From assembly GCF_049340185.1 (NCBI RefSeq), contig NZ_JBMPPC010000002.1, positions 124,001 to 188,000 on the forward strand: a DNA stretch of 64,000 nucleotides, given 5' to 3'. Position numbers and translations under genes: made by a program. Shown piece by piece: positions 49,884 to 59,007 of this stretch (its first letter is position 1; every line of letters starts with the position of its first letter). Below the pieces are notes generated by a model. The model made no database searches, was not told the origin of the DNA, and saw nothing but the letters and a program-made list of their open reading frames with translations. Source of the DNA: Undibacterium sp049340185 (GTDB taxonomy: Bacteria > Pseudomonadota > Gammaproteobacteria > Burkholderiales > Burkholderiaceae_D).

Positions 49884-50311
49884 ACACACCTGCACACGAA
49901 CACGCCATCCACGAAACCATCACCATCGATGTGTTTTACCCGGACCATCCGCCGCGCACTGAGAGCGCCGTATTCAGGGCGACGAAACTGCACTGGCACT
50001 GGCTGCAAGCAACTTGCGGCGTATGTGCCAGCCGCGAACGGGTTGAGATTCACCACCGGTTCATTGAGTGGGCCGACAGCGATGGCGTGAACTGGGACAA
50101 AGTCAAATCCATGCATCCGGACTTTAACTGGACAACATTCCACGTCGCCGCTGACTTCATCGACAGCATCTATAACACCGAGCCGTTATGCGAGAAACAC
50201 CATCGCGGCCCGGCACCCCACGGAAAGCATTTCACGCCCGAGCCGATCTGGAACATGCAGAAGTACCAGCGCTTCGATTTTGTGTATGCGCCTGATGAGG
50301 TGAAGTCATGA
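49880..50311 (+). CDS. HNH-like zinc-binding protein in the lysis cassette
   Basis: The 143-residue protein has CGVCASRERVEIHHRF near the centre and EPLCEKHHRGP near the end. This arrangement of CxxC, HH and CxxHH resembles an HNH/McrA-like zinc fold. The middle Asn of a classical HNH is present as YNTEPLC. It starts at the ATGA of the preceding gene and overlaps the endolysin gene by 4 bp. It may be a free-standing nuclease gene or a phage DNA metabolism gene displaced here. Confidence 0.6.
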   Translation: MNTPAHEHAIHETITIDVFYPDHPPRTESAVFRATKLHWHWLQATCGVCASRERVEIHHRFIEWADSDGVNWDKVKSMHPDFNWTTFHVAADFIDSIYNTEPLCEKHHRGPAPHGKHFTPEPIWNMQKYQRFDFVYAPDEVKS

Positions 50312-50769
50312 ATCCGGACGACTTCATCGCAGCGATCGCACCTGCGGCACAGGTATCGATGGCACAGACCAGGATTCCGGCCAGCTTTACCGTCGCGGAA
50401 GGCGCACTCGAATCAGGCTGGGGGAAATCGCAGCTGGCAACTGACGGCCACAATCTGTTTGGCGTCAAGGCTGACCCTGCGTGGCATGGCGACATCCTCG
50501 CCATGCGCACCCGCGAGTTTATCAAGGGTGAATGGGTCATCGTGCCGGCCAACTGGCGCAAATATCCGGACTGGCTTTCCTGCATCACTGATCACGCTGC
50601 CTTCCTGCTGACCAACCCGCGATACAAGCCTGCATTTGCGCAATGCGGCGATGCCGAAGCATTCACCCACGCCATCGCGGCTGCCGGTTATGCAACCGAC
50701 CCCGACTACGCCAGCAAGATCATTGCCGTGATACGGGCGCACGCGCTGACGCGCTTCGATTCCCGCTGA
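50308..50769 (+). CDS. Endolysin, glycoside hydrolase 73 (N-acetylglucosaminidase-like)
   Basis: The 153-residue protein matches the GH73/FlgJ domain: an early DFIAAIAPAAQVS, the catalytic Glu in VAEGALESGWGKS (Glu35), NLFGVKAD, WRKYPDWLSCITDHAAFL, and a late YASKIIAVI. It cuts the glycan strands of peptidoglycan at lysis. It has no signal peptide, so it needs a holin. Confidence 0.9.
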   Translation: MNPDDFIAAIAPAAQVSMAQTRIPASFTVAEGALESGWGKSQLATDGHNLFGVKADPAWHGDILAMRTREFIKGEWVIVPANWRKYPDWLSCITDHAAFLLTNPRYKPAFAQCGDAEAFTHAIAAAGYATDPDYASKIIAVIRAHALTRFDSR

Positions 50770-50812
50770 CCGCCAGCCAGGCTGGCTGACCATTTTCGAT
50801 AAGGAGATCGCA

Positions 50813-50992
50813 ATGATCGTCAAAGCGCTCATTTTTTGTCTGGTGCTGTCCATGTGGTTCGCTTTGGTGGTGCTGGGCAAAGCGGACTCAGGTTCGTTCA
50901 TCGCCGCCCTGCAGGCAATCCTGGTCGGCGGTGGCGTATTCCATGCCGTCATGACCAACCCAAACGGAGGTCAGGGTGCGGACAAGTCATAA
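50813..50992 (+). CDS. Small holin-like membrane protein
   Basis: The 59-residue protein has a strong AAGGAG before the ATG and two hydrophobic segments (ALIFCLVLSMWFALVVLG and FIAALQAILVGGGVFHAVM), with a polar tail. Its place after the endolysin fits a class II holin. Holins have no reliable motif, so this is by context. The 3' end overlaps the lipoprotein gene. Confidence 0.62.
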   Translation: MIVKALIFCLVLSMWFALVVLGKADSGSFIAALQAILVGGGVFHAVMTNPNGGQGADKS

Positions 50993-51158
50993 CGTCGTCG
51001 TCCTCACCCTGGCCTCCTTCATCCTGTCTGGTTGCGCATCATGCCGGCTTGAGGCCGTCCCTGTTTTTCAACCCGCAACTGAACATCCCGCTACCGAAAC
51101 AGTACGGGCCACCTTCGACAGAATCGAATCTGTCACTTTTCTTCACTGTCAATATTAG
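50976..51158 (+). CDS. Rz1-like lipoprotein (possible outer-membrane spanin)
   Basis: A GTG start with CGGAGG upstream lies inside the preceding gene. The 60-residue product opens with a lipoprotein signal: basic MRTSH, hydrophobic VVVLTLASFIL, lipobox LSGC. A Pro-rich tail (VPVFQPATEHPATE) follows. This is the pattern of Rz1 and other small phage lipoproteins. A canonical Rz partner is not obvious. The coiled-coil membrane protein at 49509 is the only candidate. Confidence 0.62.
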   Translation: MRTSHNVVVLTLASFILSGCASCRLEAVPVFQPATEHPATETVRATFDRIESVTFLHCQY

Positions 51159-51168
51159 GAGCCATACC

Positions 51169-51519
51169 ATGTTAGCCTTTTTAGCCACCCTCGAAGCCAT
51201 CGCCCAGATCCTCCCGGCCCTGAACTCGCTTGTACTTGCTGCGGAGGCCATTCACCCAGGGCCGAACCTGGGTCAAAGCAAATTGAATACGGTATTGAAC
51301 ACCGTGCAAGGTGCGCTCACCGCCACCGGACAGGCCGTGGTCACGTATGAGCAGATCAAACCGGCCGTTGTCGGCGCGGTGTCCGGTATCGTGGCCACTT
51401 ACAATGCCGCAGGCGGCTTCCCTTTGCCGGTCGCGCCAATTGCCGCGCCTGCTTCGCCGGCATTGCCCTTGGATCCAGTTGTGCAGGCTGCATCGACTGC
51501 TACAGGAGCCGCGCAATGA
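51169..51519 (+). CDS. Helical phage protein, unknown function
   Basis: The ATG at 51169 has AGGAG 7 bp upstream. The 116-residue protein is hydrophobic-helical (LATLEAIAQILPALNSLVLAAEAI, then KLNTVLNTVQGALTATGQAVV) with an Ala/Pro-rich end. Proteins of this look are common around phage lysis genes, and their function is not known. It overlaps the patatin gene by 4 bp. Confidence 0.58.
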   Translation: MLAFLATLEAIAQILPALNSLVLAAEAIHPGPNLGQSKLNTVLNTVQGALTATGQAVVTYEQIKPAVVGAVSGIVATYNAAGGFPLPVAPIAAPASPALPLDPVVQAASTATGAAQ

Positions 51520-52334
51520 AGCCGCTGCGGGTTGCTCTCAGCGGTTCAGGATTCAAATTTCCGGCGCACGTCGGTGCGCTGCTGGCCATCCGGGACGCCG
51601 GCTACACGCCGGTTGAAATCGCCGGTACTTCTGGCGGCTCGATTGTGGCGACACTGGCGGCCTGCGGCATGCCGCTCGACGCCATGCGCGATCTGACCTT
51701 GTCACACGACTGGTCCGGCATGCTGTCGTTTTCTCCGTGGTCGCTGCTGACCAATCTGGGGTACTGCTCCGGCACCGCCCTGCTCGACTGGCTCACGGAA
51801 AACACAGGCGGCAAGACATTCGCGGATCTGGACATTGATCTGGTCGTCATGGCGTCGAACGTCGCGACCGAACAGCCGTTCGAGTTCAGCAAGGCAGCCA
51901 CGCCGAACGTGTCGGTAGCTCTCGCCGCGCGCGCGTCGGCATCAATCCCGTTTGTCTATGCGCCGGTGACCATGGCCAGCGCTGCTGACACGCCAGTCAT
52001 GCTGATGGATGGCGGGATGGTCAACAATATCCCGGTCGACAAGCTGACCGATGACGCGCTGCCCCGGATCGGCATTCAGCTGGTTGCCAAGCAGTCGCCG
52101 CTCGGTGCCGGCACGCACTCGATCTTCGACATCGCGCCGCGCGTCATTGACCTGATCCTGTCCGCAAATGAAAACACCCATGTGGAACTGGATGAGCAGG
52201 ATGGCGCCAAGTTCGCGTTTGTCGAAACCGGCTATGCATCCGGACTCGACCGCAACATGTCCGTAGCCATTCGCACCCGATTGATGCGGGACGGGTACGA
52301 GACCACCAAAAATGCGCTGGCTACATTCGCATAG
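51516..52334 (+). CDS. Patatin-like phospholipase
   Basis: The 272-residue protein has the patatin signature: an oxyanion loop GSGFKFPAHVG (residues 10-20), nucleophile elbow GTSGGS (Ser39), ARASASIPFVYAPV, and catalytic aspartate in LMDGGMVNN (Asp165). Patatins cleave acyl chains from phospholipids. In bacteria they appear as secreted toxins and as effectors of defence systems. The gene is coupled to the preceding phage gene by a 4-bp overlap, so it is expressed with the lysis cassette. It may aid lysis or be cargo. Confidence 0.82.
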   Translation: MKPLRVALSGSGFKFPAHVGALLAIRDAGYTPVEIAGTSGGSIVATLAACGMPLDAMRDLTLSHDWSGMLSFSPWSLLTNLGYCSGTALLDWLTENTGGKTFADLDIDLVVMASNVATEQPFEFSKAATPNVSVALAARASASIPFVYAPVTMASAADTPVMLMDGGMVNNIPVDKLTDDALPRIGIQLVAKQSPLGAGTHSIFDIAPRVIDLILSANENTHVELDEQDGAKFAFVETGYASGLDRNMSVAIRTRLMRDGYETTKNALATFA

Positions 52335-52403
52335 TCCAAGCCATTCACACGGTCGTCCGGCAATACCTGGGCCTTCCGAATCAATAAATCACAGGAATAT
52401 TCC

Positions 52404-54284
52404 ATGAAGTATCTGAGCGTCTGCAGCGGTATCGAAGCCGCTACTGTCGCGTGGCATCCGCTAGGGTGGGAGCCGGTCGCATTTTGCGAGATCGAGTCCT
52501 TCCCTTGCGCCGTGCTGGCGCATCACTACCCAGGCGTACCGAATCTGGGGGACATGACCGGGGTCGCCGCTCTCGTTCGATCCGGCGCGGTGGCGGCGCC
52601 GGATCTACTGGTCGGCGGCACGCCCTGCCAGGCCTTTTCTTTTGCCGGACTGCGTCAATCGCTGGACGACGCGCGCGGCCAGTTATCACTTTCTTTTGTG
52701 GATCTAGCAAATGCAATCGACGCAATGCGAACTGTTCCAGCCATCATCGTCTGGGAGAACGTGCCCGGCGTCCTCTCCACCAAGGACAATGCCTTCGGCT
52801 GCTTTCTGGGAGCGCTCGCAGGGGAAGACGATCCGCTGCTCCCGCCAGGGAAGAAAAACGGCGGATTCGAGCGCTGGCCGAACGCTGGTTGTGTATATGG
52901 CCCCCGCCGAACAATCGCGTGGCGGGTGCTTGATGCCCAATATGTCGGAGTGGCCCAACGACGCCGCCGTGTGTTCGTTGTCGCAAGTGCTCGAGACGGG
53001 TTCGATCCCGCAGCGGTACTTTTTGAGTTCGACGGCGTGCGCCGGGATATTGCGCCGCGCCGCGAATCGCGGCAAGAAATTACCGGCACTCTTGGAGCAC
53101 GCGCTTCAAGCGGTGGCGGGTTCGGCACCGACTTTGAATGCGCGGGAGGAATTCAGCCTGTAGCGTGTGGCGTGACCGGCGACGTTGCCCATACGCTGCG
53201 CGCCGAGGGATTCGATGCCAGCGAGGATGGCACCGGGCGCGGCACGCCCATCATTTGCATGGCCCACGGTCAGGGCGGAGCGGAAGTACGCCATGACTCA
53301 TGCCCGACGCTGACCTGCAACCATGAAGCGCCGATCGCCGCATATGCAATTCAGGCCGGAGCGCTACGGATCAACCCGCAAAGCGGACCGGATGGTGTCG
53401 GTGTTCAATCCGATATCGCGTACACGATCGAAGCGCGCGCCGAAGTGCAGGCGGTTGCCGCGTATGCGTTTCAGCCAAGAATCGGGCGCAACGGGCGCGG
53501 CGACATGGGCGATCTGGTCAATTGCCTCAGCGCACGGTCGGGTGAGTCGGGCAAAGGGGATGCCGCCCCGTGTGTGGCGATCGCCGGCGACATTCGTCAT
53601 CCGCCGATTGGGGGTGATCAGGAGGTTGTCGCGTTCTCCTGCAAGGATTACGGAGCAGACGCCGCCGCCGAATTGTCCCCAACCTTGCGTGCAATGGGAC
53701 ATGCTTCCAGCCACGCCAATGCTGGCGGACAGGTGGCGGTGGCCATTGCCCTGCAGGATACATCTGGCCGCTGCAAGGCGGAGAATGGCAAAGGATGGAG
53801 CGATGACGGCGCCAGCTACACCCTGGACGCGGCGTCAACGCAAGGCGTGGCTTATGCATTTGCTCAAAATACCCGCGATGAAGTCAGGATGATGGGTGGC
53901 AACGGCCAGATTGTTGGTGCGCTGGCCGCGCAGCCCGGCATGAAGCAGACGTGCTATGTGGCGCGGTGCGTCGCCTTCGAGCCGCGCTACTACACGCGGG
54001 ACAACAAAACGGGGGGAGCGCCGCGCGACACGGTGATGCTGATGCGCGATTGCAAAACCGGCGATAGCACGCCGCATGTCGCAACCGGCATGCAGGTGCG
54101 TCGCCTGACGCCCATGGAATGCGAGCGCCTACAGGGTTTCCCAGACAACTATACTTTGGTACCTGTGCGCGGCAAGTCCGCCGCCGACGGTCCGCGATAC
54201 AAGGCGTGCGGCAATTCCATGGCCGTGCCGGTGATGCGTTGGCTCGGGCAACGGATTCAAATGACTATACTACAAGTGCGGTAA
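52404..54284 (+). CDS. Cytosine-C5 DNA methyltransferase with long repeat insertion
   Basis: The 626-residue protein carries C5-methylase motifs: I (FSGI-like VCSGIEAA, here SVCSGIEAAT), IV with catalytic Cys75 in GGTPCQAFSFAG, VI (WENVPG), VIII (QRRRRVF), and IX-X at the end (LTPMECERLQGFPDN, GNSMAVPVM). Between motifs VIII and IX lie about 350 residues with eight degenerate repeats of the kind TLxAR...VA, unlike a normal target-recognition domain. Such long inserts occur in phage methylases. It probably protects phage DNA. Confidence 0.87.
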   Translation: MKYLSVCSGIEAATVAWHPLGWEPVAFCEIESFPCAVLAHHYPGVPNLGDMTGVAALVRSGAVAAPDLLVGGTPCQAFSFAGLRQSLDDARGQLSLSFVDLANAIDAMRTVPAIIVWENVPGVLSTKDNAFGCFLGALAGEDDPLLPPGKKNGGFERWPNAGCVYGPRRTIAWRVLDAQYVGVAQRRRRVFVVASARDGFDPAAVLFEFDGVRRDIAPRRESRQEITGTLGARASSGGGFGTDFECAGGIQPVACGVTGDVAHTLRAEGFDASEDGTGRGTPIICMAHGQGGAEVRHDSCPTLTCNHEAPIAAYAIQAGALRINPQSGPDGVGVQSDIAYTIEARAEVQAVAAYAFQPRIGRNGRGDMGDLVNCLSARSGESGKGDAAPCVAIAGDIRHPPIGGDQEVVAFSCKDYGADAAAELSPTLRAMGHASSHANAGGQVAVAIALQDTSGRCKAENGKGWSDDGASYTLDAASTQGVAYAFAQNTRDEVRMMGGNGQIVGALAAQPGMKQTCYVARCVAFEPRYYTRDNKTGGAPRDTVMLMRDCKTGDSTPHVATGMQVRRLTPMECERLQGFPDNYTLVPVRGKSAADGPRYKACGNSMAVPVMRWLGQRIQMTILQVR

Positions 54285-54425
54285 GCGCGATCTCGATCCA
54301 TGTGCGGACAACTGCCCCCGCTACGGCCCACTCAACACAAGGCTGCATGGGAGTACCATACTATTTCGTAGTTAACCGTTGCAGTTGGTTGTTCCAACAG
54401 CAATACAATCAATGCGAGCATCTTC

Positions 54426-54866
54426 GTGGACACTATCGGTCCTGAACAAAGAAGTCGCGTTATGGCGGCGATTAAGAGCTGCAACACCAAACCCGAACTT
54501 GCAGTCAGGCGGATGTTGCACGCACTTGGTTTTCGCTTTCGTCTCCACCGCAAAGACCTTCCGGGTCGCCCCGATATCGTGTTACCGAAATACAAGACCG
54601 TCGTCCTTGTCAATGGGTGCTTTTGGCATCAACATGCCGGCTGCAAGCTCGCGAGCAGACCAGCTTCTCATCAAGAATACTGGGAACCGAAGTTGGATCG
54701 GAACATTGAGCGCGACAAAGCAAATTGTGCCAAGCTCACTGCTCTCGGCTGGCGTGTCGTCATGATTTGGGAATGCGAACTTCGGGATGCCAGCGACGTC
54801 TCACTGCGGCTTATGAATTGCCTGAAACATCCCTCTGACTCCGTGGACGAATCATATTTCGGTTAA
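54426..54866 (+). CDS. vsr: Very short patch repair endonuclease
   Basis: The 146-residue protein matches Vsr: an early RSRVMAAIKSCNTKPELAVRR, GRPDIVLPKYKTVVLVNGCFWHQH, and a late LGWRVVMIWECEL. It nicks beside T:G mismatches that arise when 5-methylcytosine is deaminated. It starts with GTG. It faces the restriction operon tail to tail and lies downstream of the phage methylase, so it could serve either 5mC methylase. Lower GC than the phage genes. Confidence 0.9.
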   Translation: MDTIGPEQRSRVMAAIKSCNTKPELAVRRMLHALGFRFRLHRKDLPGRPDIVLPKYKTVVLVNGCFWHQHAGCKLASRPASHQEYWEPKLDRNIERDKANCAKLTALGWRVVMIWECELRDASDVSLRLMNCLKHPSDSVDESYFG

Positions 54867-54906
54867 ACGTGGGTAAGCATGGCATGGGGAAGACGCCGGT
54901 GACACG

Positions 54907-57216
54907 TTACTTTCTCAAAAACATGTCAATTACCGTGTCCAGGGTCAAGACATCTGGCAGTCTTGCAGCACTAACATCCCATTCAAAATTGCTATAGTCC
55001 GGAGCCTCCTCGAGGTCAAATGCGAAATATACTGCCTTGTCAACGATGCCAGGGCAGCCCATCGTCCGGAGCCTCGCCGCAGTCAACAATCGTGCGCCAT
55101 TCCCACCAATTTTTGCAAATGACGTCAATGGGAACAAGCCAGGCGAGCAAATCAGCAAATAGTGCGCCGTCGAAATTCTTTGGTCAATCCGTAGCTCCTC
55201 GCCGGCCTCACCGGCGCAGTAAGCATAGACACTATTCCTCAACGTCCAAGTGAAGTGATCAATGCTCTGCGTAGTGCCAACGAATACATTCGTTTCCGCA
55301 AGCGGAGGAAGACGCTCGCCTGTCGATCGATCCCTTTCCGGCAATGGAGCGTGAATTCGATTTGGCTTTTCTGCTTTGTGGATTCGGTAGCTATTGAAGT
55401 TACTGTGTTCCCGCTGCGTCGCACGGTCACATACATGTTGCACAATGTCATCAATAAATCGCGTAAGCACGTCATCCCCACTACCTGGACGAAGAGGGAA
55501 AGCACCAAGACCAGGCAATATTTCGTTGAATTCCTCCCACCCCTTTTGCGCCTCGCCCGGATATAAAACGTAGGCGCCATGAGTCCTCCGAATCGCGTCG
55601 CGATAGGCGTGCATCTTTAAGAGGTCATCTCGCTTGTATTTCCCATTCCCCGACTCAGGCACTTCGTCTAGCGTTGAGCTGCTTTCCTTACCAAATATTT
55701 CCTGTAAATCATCAATTCGATATTTTGCGTCAAAGTGAACATGCACCATTATTTCTTGGTGCTCAGCTTCAACCGCGCTGAATTCGCTTGGCCACAGGCT
55801 CAAGGTGCAGTCGGGCCGCATCCTCTCCGTCCATGATCCCGCAAAACCCCGCTTGGCATTTCTTCCAAAGGAGCGGTTGTAGCCGAATTGCACGTTAAGC
55901 GAACGCCCACAGACAACTCGTGTTGCATCAAATGCTAGATGCTCGCCAGACTTGAGCTTGACGCCGAAGCCGTCGTCAGTTTGCTCCATCAATGTTTCGA
56001 CCAATGGCGTTGTCAATTCAAAATAGTTGGAAACAATCGACAGCAATTTGAAAAACACCCAATATTCATAAAGAGTAGCAATGTCGCGTTGTCCAGCACC
56101 ATAAACATCATCGCCGCCATTCCACGTCAAGCGCGCTGCCATATCGAACTTTAACCACGACTGGAAGATTTCCCGATAACCTTCTTTACGCTGAAGCACC
56201 GGGCTTCCAAGGGGGAGGATATCGAGTTCGGACAGATTTCGAAAAATATCTGCATTCAGGGAATGAAGCAAATTGCTTTCCAATGCCGAGATTTGCGTCT
56301 GCAAACGCGAATCGGCTTCGCTTTTCTTTTGCCCACAACGGGCTTTTTCCGCCGCCAGCTCATCCAGTTTGCGCTGCATACGCCGCAAGAATGCGACGAA
56401 CGACTCCAACGCAAACTTAACAAACTGGTTCTCCTTTGTGTCTTCTGTTTGAGCGCTTCGATATGTAGGAATTCGCTCGGGAACTGAGGGCATCACCGCT
56501 GCAAGCGGATGGCGAGCATGAATCGGCACGCGCCGCGGGGCTTTCGCAATCTCACGCATTGTTTTTGCGTTTGCGCGAAATCCGCGCCGCACATCGATTA
56601 TTCGTTCTTCCGCCTCCCATCGACTGTGCGGATGCGTTGATATTCGATGCAGCGCGTCTCGAAATGCTCTTGAACTGATGAGTGCTCGGAGAAAAGAAAA
56701 GCGTTGATGTATGGTTGAAGACGAATTGCCCGGCGACGGAGCAAGTTTCATGCTTGTAGGCGCCCTGAGGTCCATCGCCAATCCGACACAAGCCTCTGTA
56801 ATGTCTTCAAGCATCAGTCGATAATGATCCCGATGGCCTAGCTTCCGGGGTCTGATTTCAATGGCGGCAGTGCCTAGAAGCGCGCCAGTTGCGTCTATAA
56901 CTTGAAGTATCAGTTTGCCGGTATTGAGTCCGGTAACCAGCGTGCCGCAATGTGCCAAATGTGGGTTGGAGCTGGCGGAAACGATGCCGGCGCCCGTTTC
57001 CTCGACCAAGCGATAGTTGGAATCGGAAAGCTCATATTCGTAGCGAAGCCCTTCCAGTAGCTGAATTGGCTCCTCACCGAATTCGGCGACCTCCGATGGA
57101 GTCAAGCGTTGTATTGCGGACTCCATGCCCCCGGGGGCGTATATTGTCATCGTAACGGGGCCACCGACTGCCGGCTCGGAAAATGTTACGACTTCACTCG
57201 ACGTAACCGCGGCCAT
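54907..57216 (-). CDS. DUF2357 restriction-type nuclease subunit (McrC/LlaJI.R2-like)
   Basis: The 769-residue protein has an N-terminal beta domain, a DUF2357-type middle, and a PD-(D/E)XK-like core. The core reads VEAEHQEIMVHVHFDAKYRIDDL (catalytic Asp and the AK pair, near residue 510). Further on, YRDAIRRTHGAYVLYPG is the usual post-core helix. It abuts the McrB-like gene (TAGATG). In LlaJI/BsuMI-type systems this subunit is the nuclease partner of the McrB-like motor. Confidence 0.83.
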   Translation of the reverse strand: MAAVTSSEVVTFSEPAVGGPVTMTIYAPGGMESAIQRLTPSEVAEFGEEPIQLLEGLRYEYELSDSNYRLVEETGAGIVSASSNPHLAHCGTLVTGLNTGKLILQVIDATGALLGTAAIEIRPRKLGHRDHYRLMLEDITEACVGLAMDLRAPTSMKLAPSPGNSSSTIHQRFSFLRALISSRAFRDALHRISTHPHSRWEAEERIIDVRRGFRANAKTMREIAKAPRRVPIHARHPLAAVMPSVPERIPTYRSAQTEDTKENQFVKFALESFVAFLRRMQRKLDELAAEKARCGQKKSEADSRLQTQISALESNLLHSLNADIFRNLSELDILPLGSPVLQRKEGYREIFQSWLKFDMAARLTWNGGDDVYGAGQRDIATLYEYWVFFKLLSIVSNYFELTTPLVETLMEQTDDGFGVKLKSGEHLAFDATRVVCGRSLNVQFGYNRSFGRNAKRGFAGSWTERMRPDCTLSLWPSEFSAVEAEHQEIMVHVHFDAKYRIDDLQEIFGKESSSTLDEVPESGNGKYKRDDLLKMHAYRDAIRRTHGAYVLYPGEAQKGWEEFNEILPGLGAFPLRPGSGDDVLTRFIDDIVQHVCDRATQREHSNFNSYRIHKAEKPNRIHAPLPERDRSTGERLPPLAETNVFVGTTQSIDHFTWTLRNSVYAYCAGEAGEELRIDQRISTAHYLLICSPGLFPLTSFAKIGGNGARLLTAARLRTMGCPGIVDKAVYFAFDLEEAPDYSNFEWDVSAARLPDVLTLDTVIDMFLRK

Positions 57217-59007
57217 CTACGCCTCAGCGAAGCTCGTAAATCCGTCCTTCAAACGCTCTTGCATGCGCCCAATTTTCTTCAAGCTATGACCGCAGTCGTT
57301 CGCTGCACAGAATTCACTTAGCTTTTTCAGTACAGGCCCCAACCTCCGCTCCGAGCCGTGCAATTTTGGCAGCAATTTTTGCAAGACTTGCGGATCAAGC
57401 GCGTCCGTTAACTTCCAGCCGGGTCCAGTGAGATAGGCATGAAAGTAAGTAAATCGGCTAATTTCAATCGCCGTGCGGAATCCAAATTCGCCTCCTATTG
57501 CAGCCAGTTCATCAAAGATTTGAACCAGCTTCGCGTTAAGTTGCGACTCAAAATCAGCACCATTCGTGATAGTAGAGTGCAGCGAAGACAAGGCGGCATT
57601 TTGCGTGGTGCAGCCGAGTACAAACGCCTGTGCAAATGGGGATCCTTTGCCTGCCAAAGCATCTAGTTCTATCGCTTTGGGCGCCTTCAGGAACGCACTT
57701 ATGTCTGCGGAGGACGCGCGAAATTCAATAACATTTGCGCGATCAAGAACCTTGGGGGAGAACATGTACGTCGTTTCGTCAACATTGACCGTGCCGATGA
57801 CGAATAAATTTGAGGGGAATTTTATTTTTGCAGGAATTCCAAGCTCGTCGCCATCGCCGCTCTTTAACGCACTCAAAGAGGCGTGCAGTGCGATTTCTTG
57901 CTTCGACTCAATCGCAGATAGTATGTCGGAAAAATAGCGCTCGACGTGAGATAAATTCATCTCATCAAGAATAAGAAAGTATGGCTTGGATGGATCGTTT
58001 GCTGCATTCAATATTAGATCCAGCGTACCTGTCGTCGGCTTGCAATATCGCCCGGCTTGCAGCGCATCTTGGTAGCCAAGAATATTCTCGTTCGAAGTCC
58101 AATCCGCCCCGACCGCGACAATTCGGTATTGGTCGGGAGACGCAGAAATCCATGCTGCAAATGCGTGTGCCAGCTTAGTTTTTCCCGAACCAGAAAGACC
58201 GGTTAGAATAAGGAACGGCTTCGCGAGCAACGACGAAATGAAATTCCGAGGAAGCGTTGGAGTAAGCGCAAGATTTGCCAGCTTTGCTGAAGCTGTAAAT
58301 TCCAAATCAATGCCATCAATCGATGTCTTGGCGTCGTCATCCTGGCCCTGTTCAATGTTGCCTTTTGAAGAGGCAAGACGTGTCAGGATGGCCTTGTCCC
58401 ATATCCGCCAGATCTTTCCGGAATTGATTATGCCGCCACTTCTCTCCAAGATTTTCAACATCAGTGTAAGCCGTCTTTTCGGCGTACCTGGAATCTCGGA
58501 TCCAATCAGAGATTGTGCCGATGCAAGGCTATCCGCTAGTTTATCGACCCCAGGTCGATACCCTGTCTCGATGCCGAAAAAAACTTCTTCGACCGACAGC
58601 GGCTTACCTGCATTCAAAAACCCACTTGCCAAGATGCAGAACGGCTGCTCGCCATTCTCCGTATAACTTTCACAAAAATCGACCATGCAATCACGCGCGC
58701 TCAGCGTGCCACTTGCGATTTGACGACCAATTTGCGTCAGCTGAAAGGTCTCATTAAATGTCACAACTCCGGTAATCGCCCAAGCCTTAGAAAAATCACG
58801 GAAATACGGTCGAAAAGCGCCATTATCAGTGTCGCGCCACTTCAATGCCGGAAGACTTGCCTCAAGCTCTGCATAAATCGGCGCATCGTTGTCATAAACA
58901 CGCTCTCCTTCGTGGCGCGCGACCGCCTCGATCAGCCCAAGCCATACGTCTGGGGCCCATGCACCTTCTGACCCGTCGTCAATCTTTGTCCAAGCGCTAT
59001 AGGCCAT
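57217..59007 (-). CDS. McrB-like AAA+ restriction motor (LlaJI.R1-like)
   Basis: The 596-residue protein has an N-terminal helical/winged region (about 1-240) that may read DNA. An AAA+ domain follows with Walker A LTGLSGSGKTKLA, Walker B LILDEMNLSHVERYF, and FVIGTVNVDETTYMFSPKVLDRANVIEF. This last motif is the McrB/LlaJI.R1 form. The motor uses NTP to translocate DNA and activate the DUF2357 nuclease. It overlaps the methyltransferase gene by 11 bp. Confidence 0.85.
   Translation of the reverse strand: MAYSAWTKIDDGSEGAWAPDVWLGLIEAVARHEGERVYDNDAPIYAELEASLPALKWRDTDNGAFRPYFRDFSKAWAITGVVTFNETFQLTQIGRQIASGTLSARDCMVDFCESYTENGEQPFCILASGFLNAGKPLSVEEVFFGIETGYRPGVDKLADSLASAQSLIGSEIPGTPKRRLTLMLKILERSGGIINSGKIWRIWDKAILTRLASSKGNIEQGQDDDAKTSIDGIDLEFTASAKLANLALTPTLPRNFISSLLAKPFLILTGLSGSGKTKLAHAFAAWISASPDQYRIVAVGADWTSNENILGYQDALQAGRYCKPTTGTLDLILNAANDPSKPYFLILDEMNLSHVERYFSDILSAIESKQEIALHASLSALKSGDGDELGIPAKIKFPSNLFVIGTVNVDETTYMFSPKVLDRANVIEFRASSADISAFLKAPKAIELDALAGKGSPFAQAFVLGCTTQNAALSSLHSTITNGADFESQLNAKLVQIFDELAAIGGEFGFRTAIEISRFTYFHAYLTGPGWKLTDALDPQVLQKLLPKLHGSERRLGPVLKKLSEFCAANDCGHSLKKIGRMQERLKDGFTSFAEA

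Larger units (their letters stand above)
3576..54284. mobile_element. Prophage core (HK97-type head, lambda-like tail, serine integrase)
   Basis: Contiguous modules for integration, replication, packaging, head, long non-contractile tail, fibres and lysis follow in the usual siphovirus order. The limits given are those of the first and last genes I assign to the phage, not mapped att sites. The restriction island to the right could be phage cargo or a separate insertion. I compared the short stretch beside the recombinase operon (3528-3575) with the gaps at the right by eye and found no convincing direct repeat. Confidence 0.9.
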
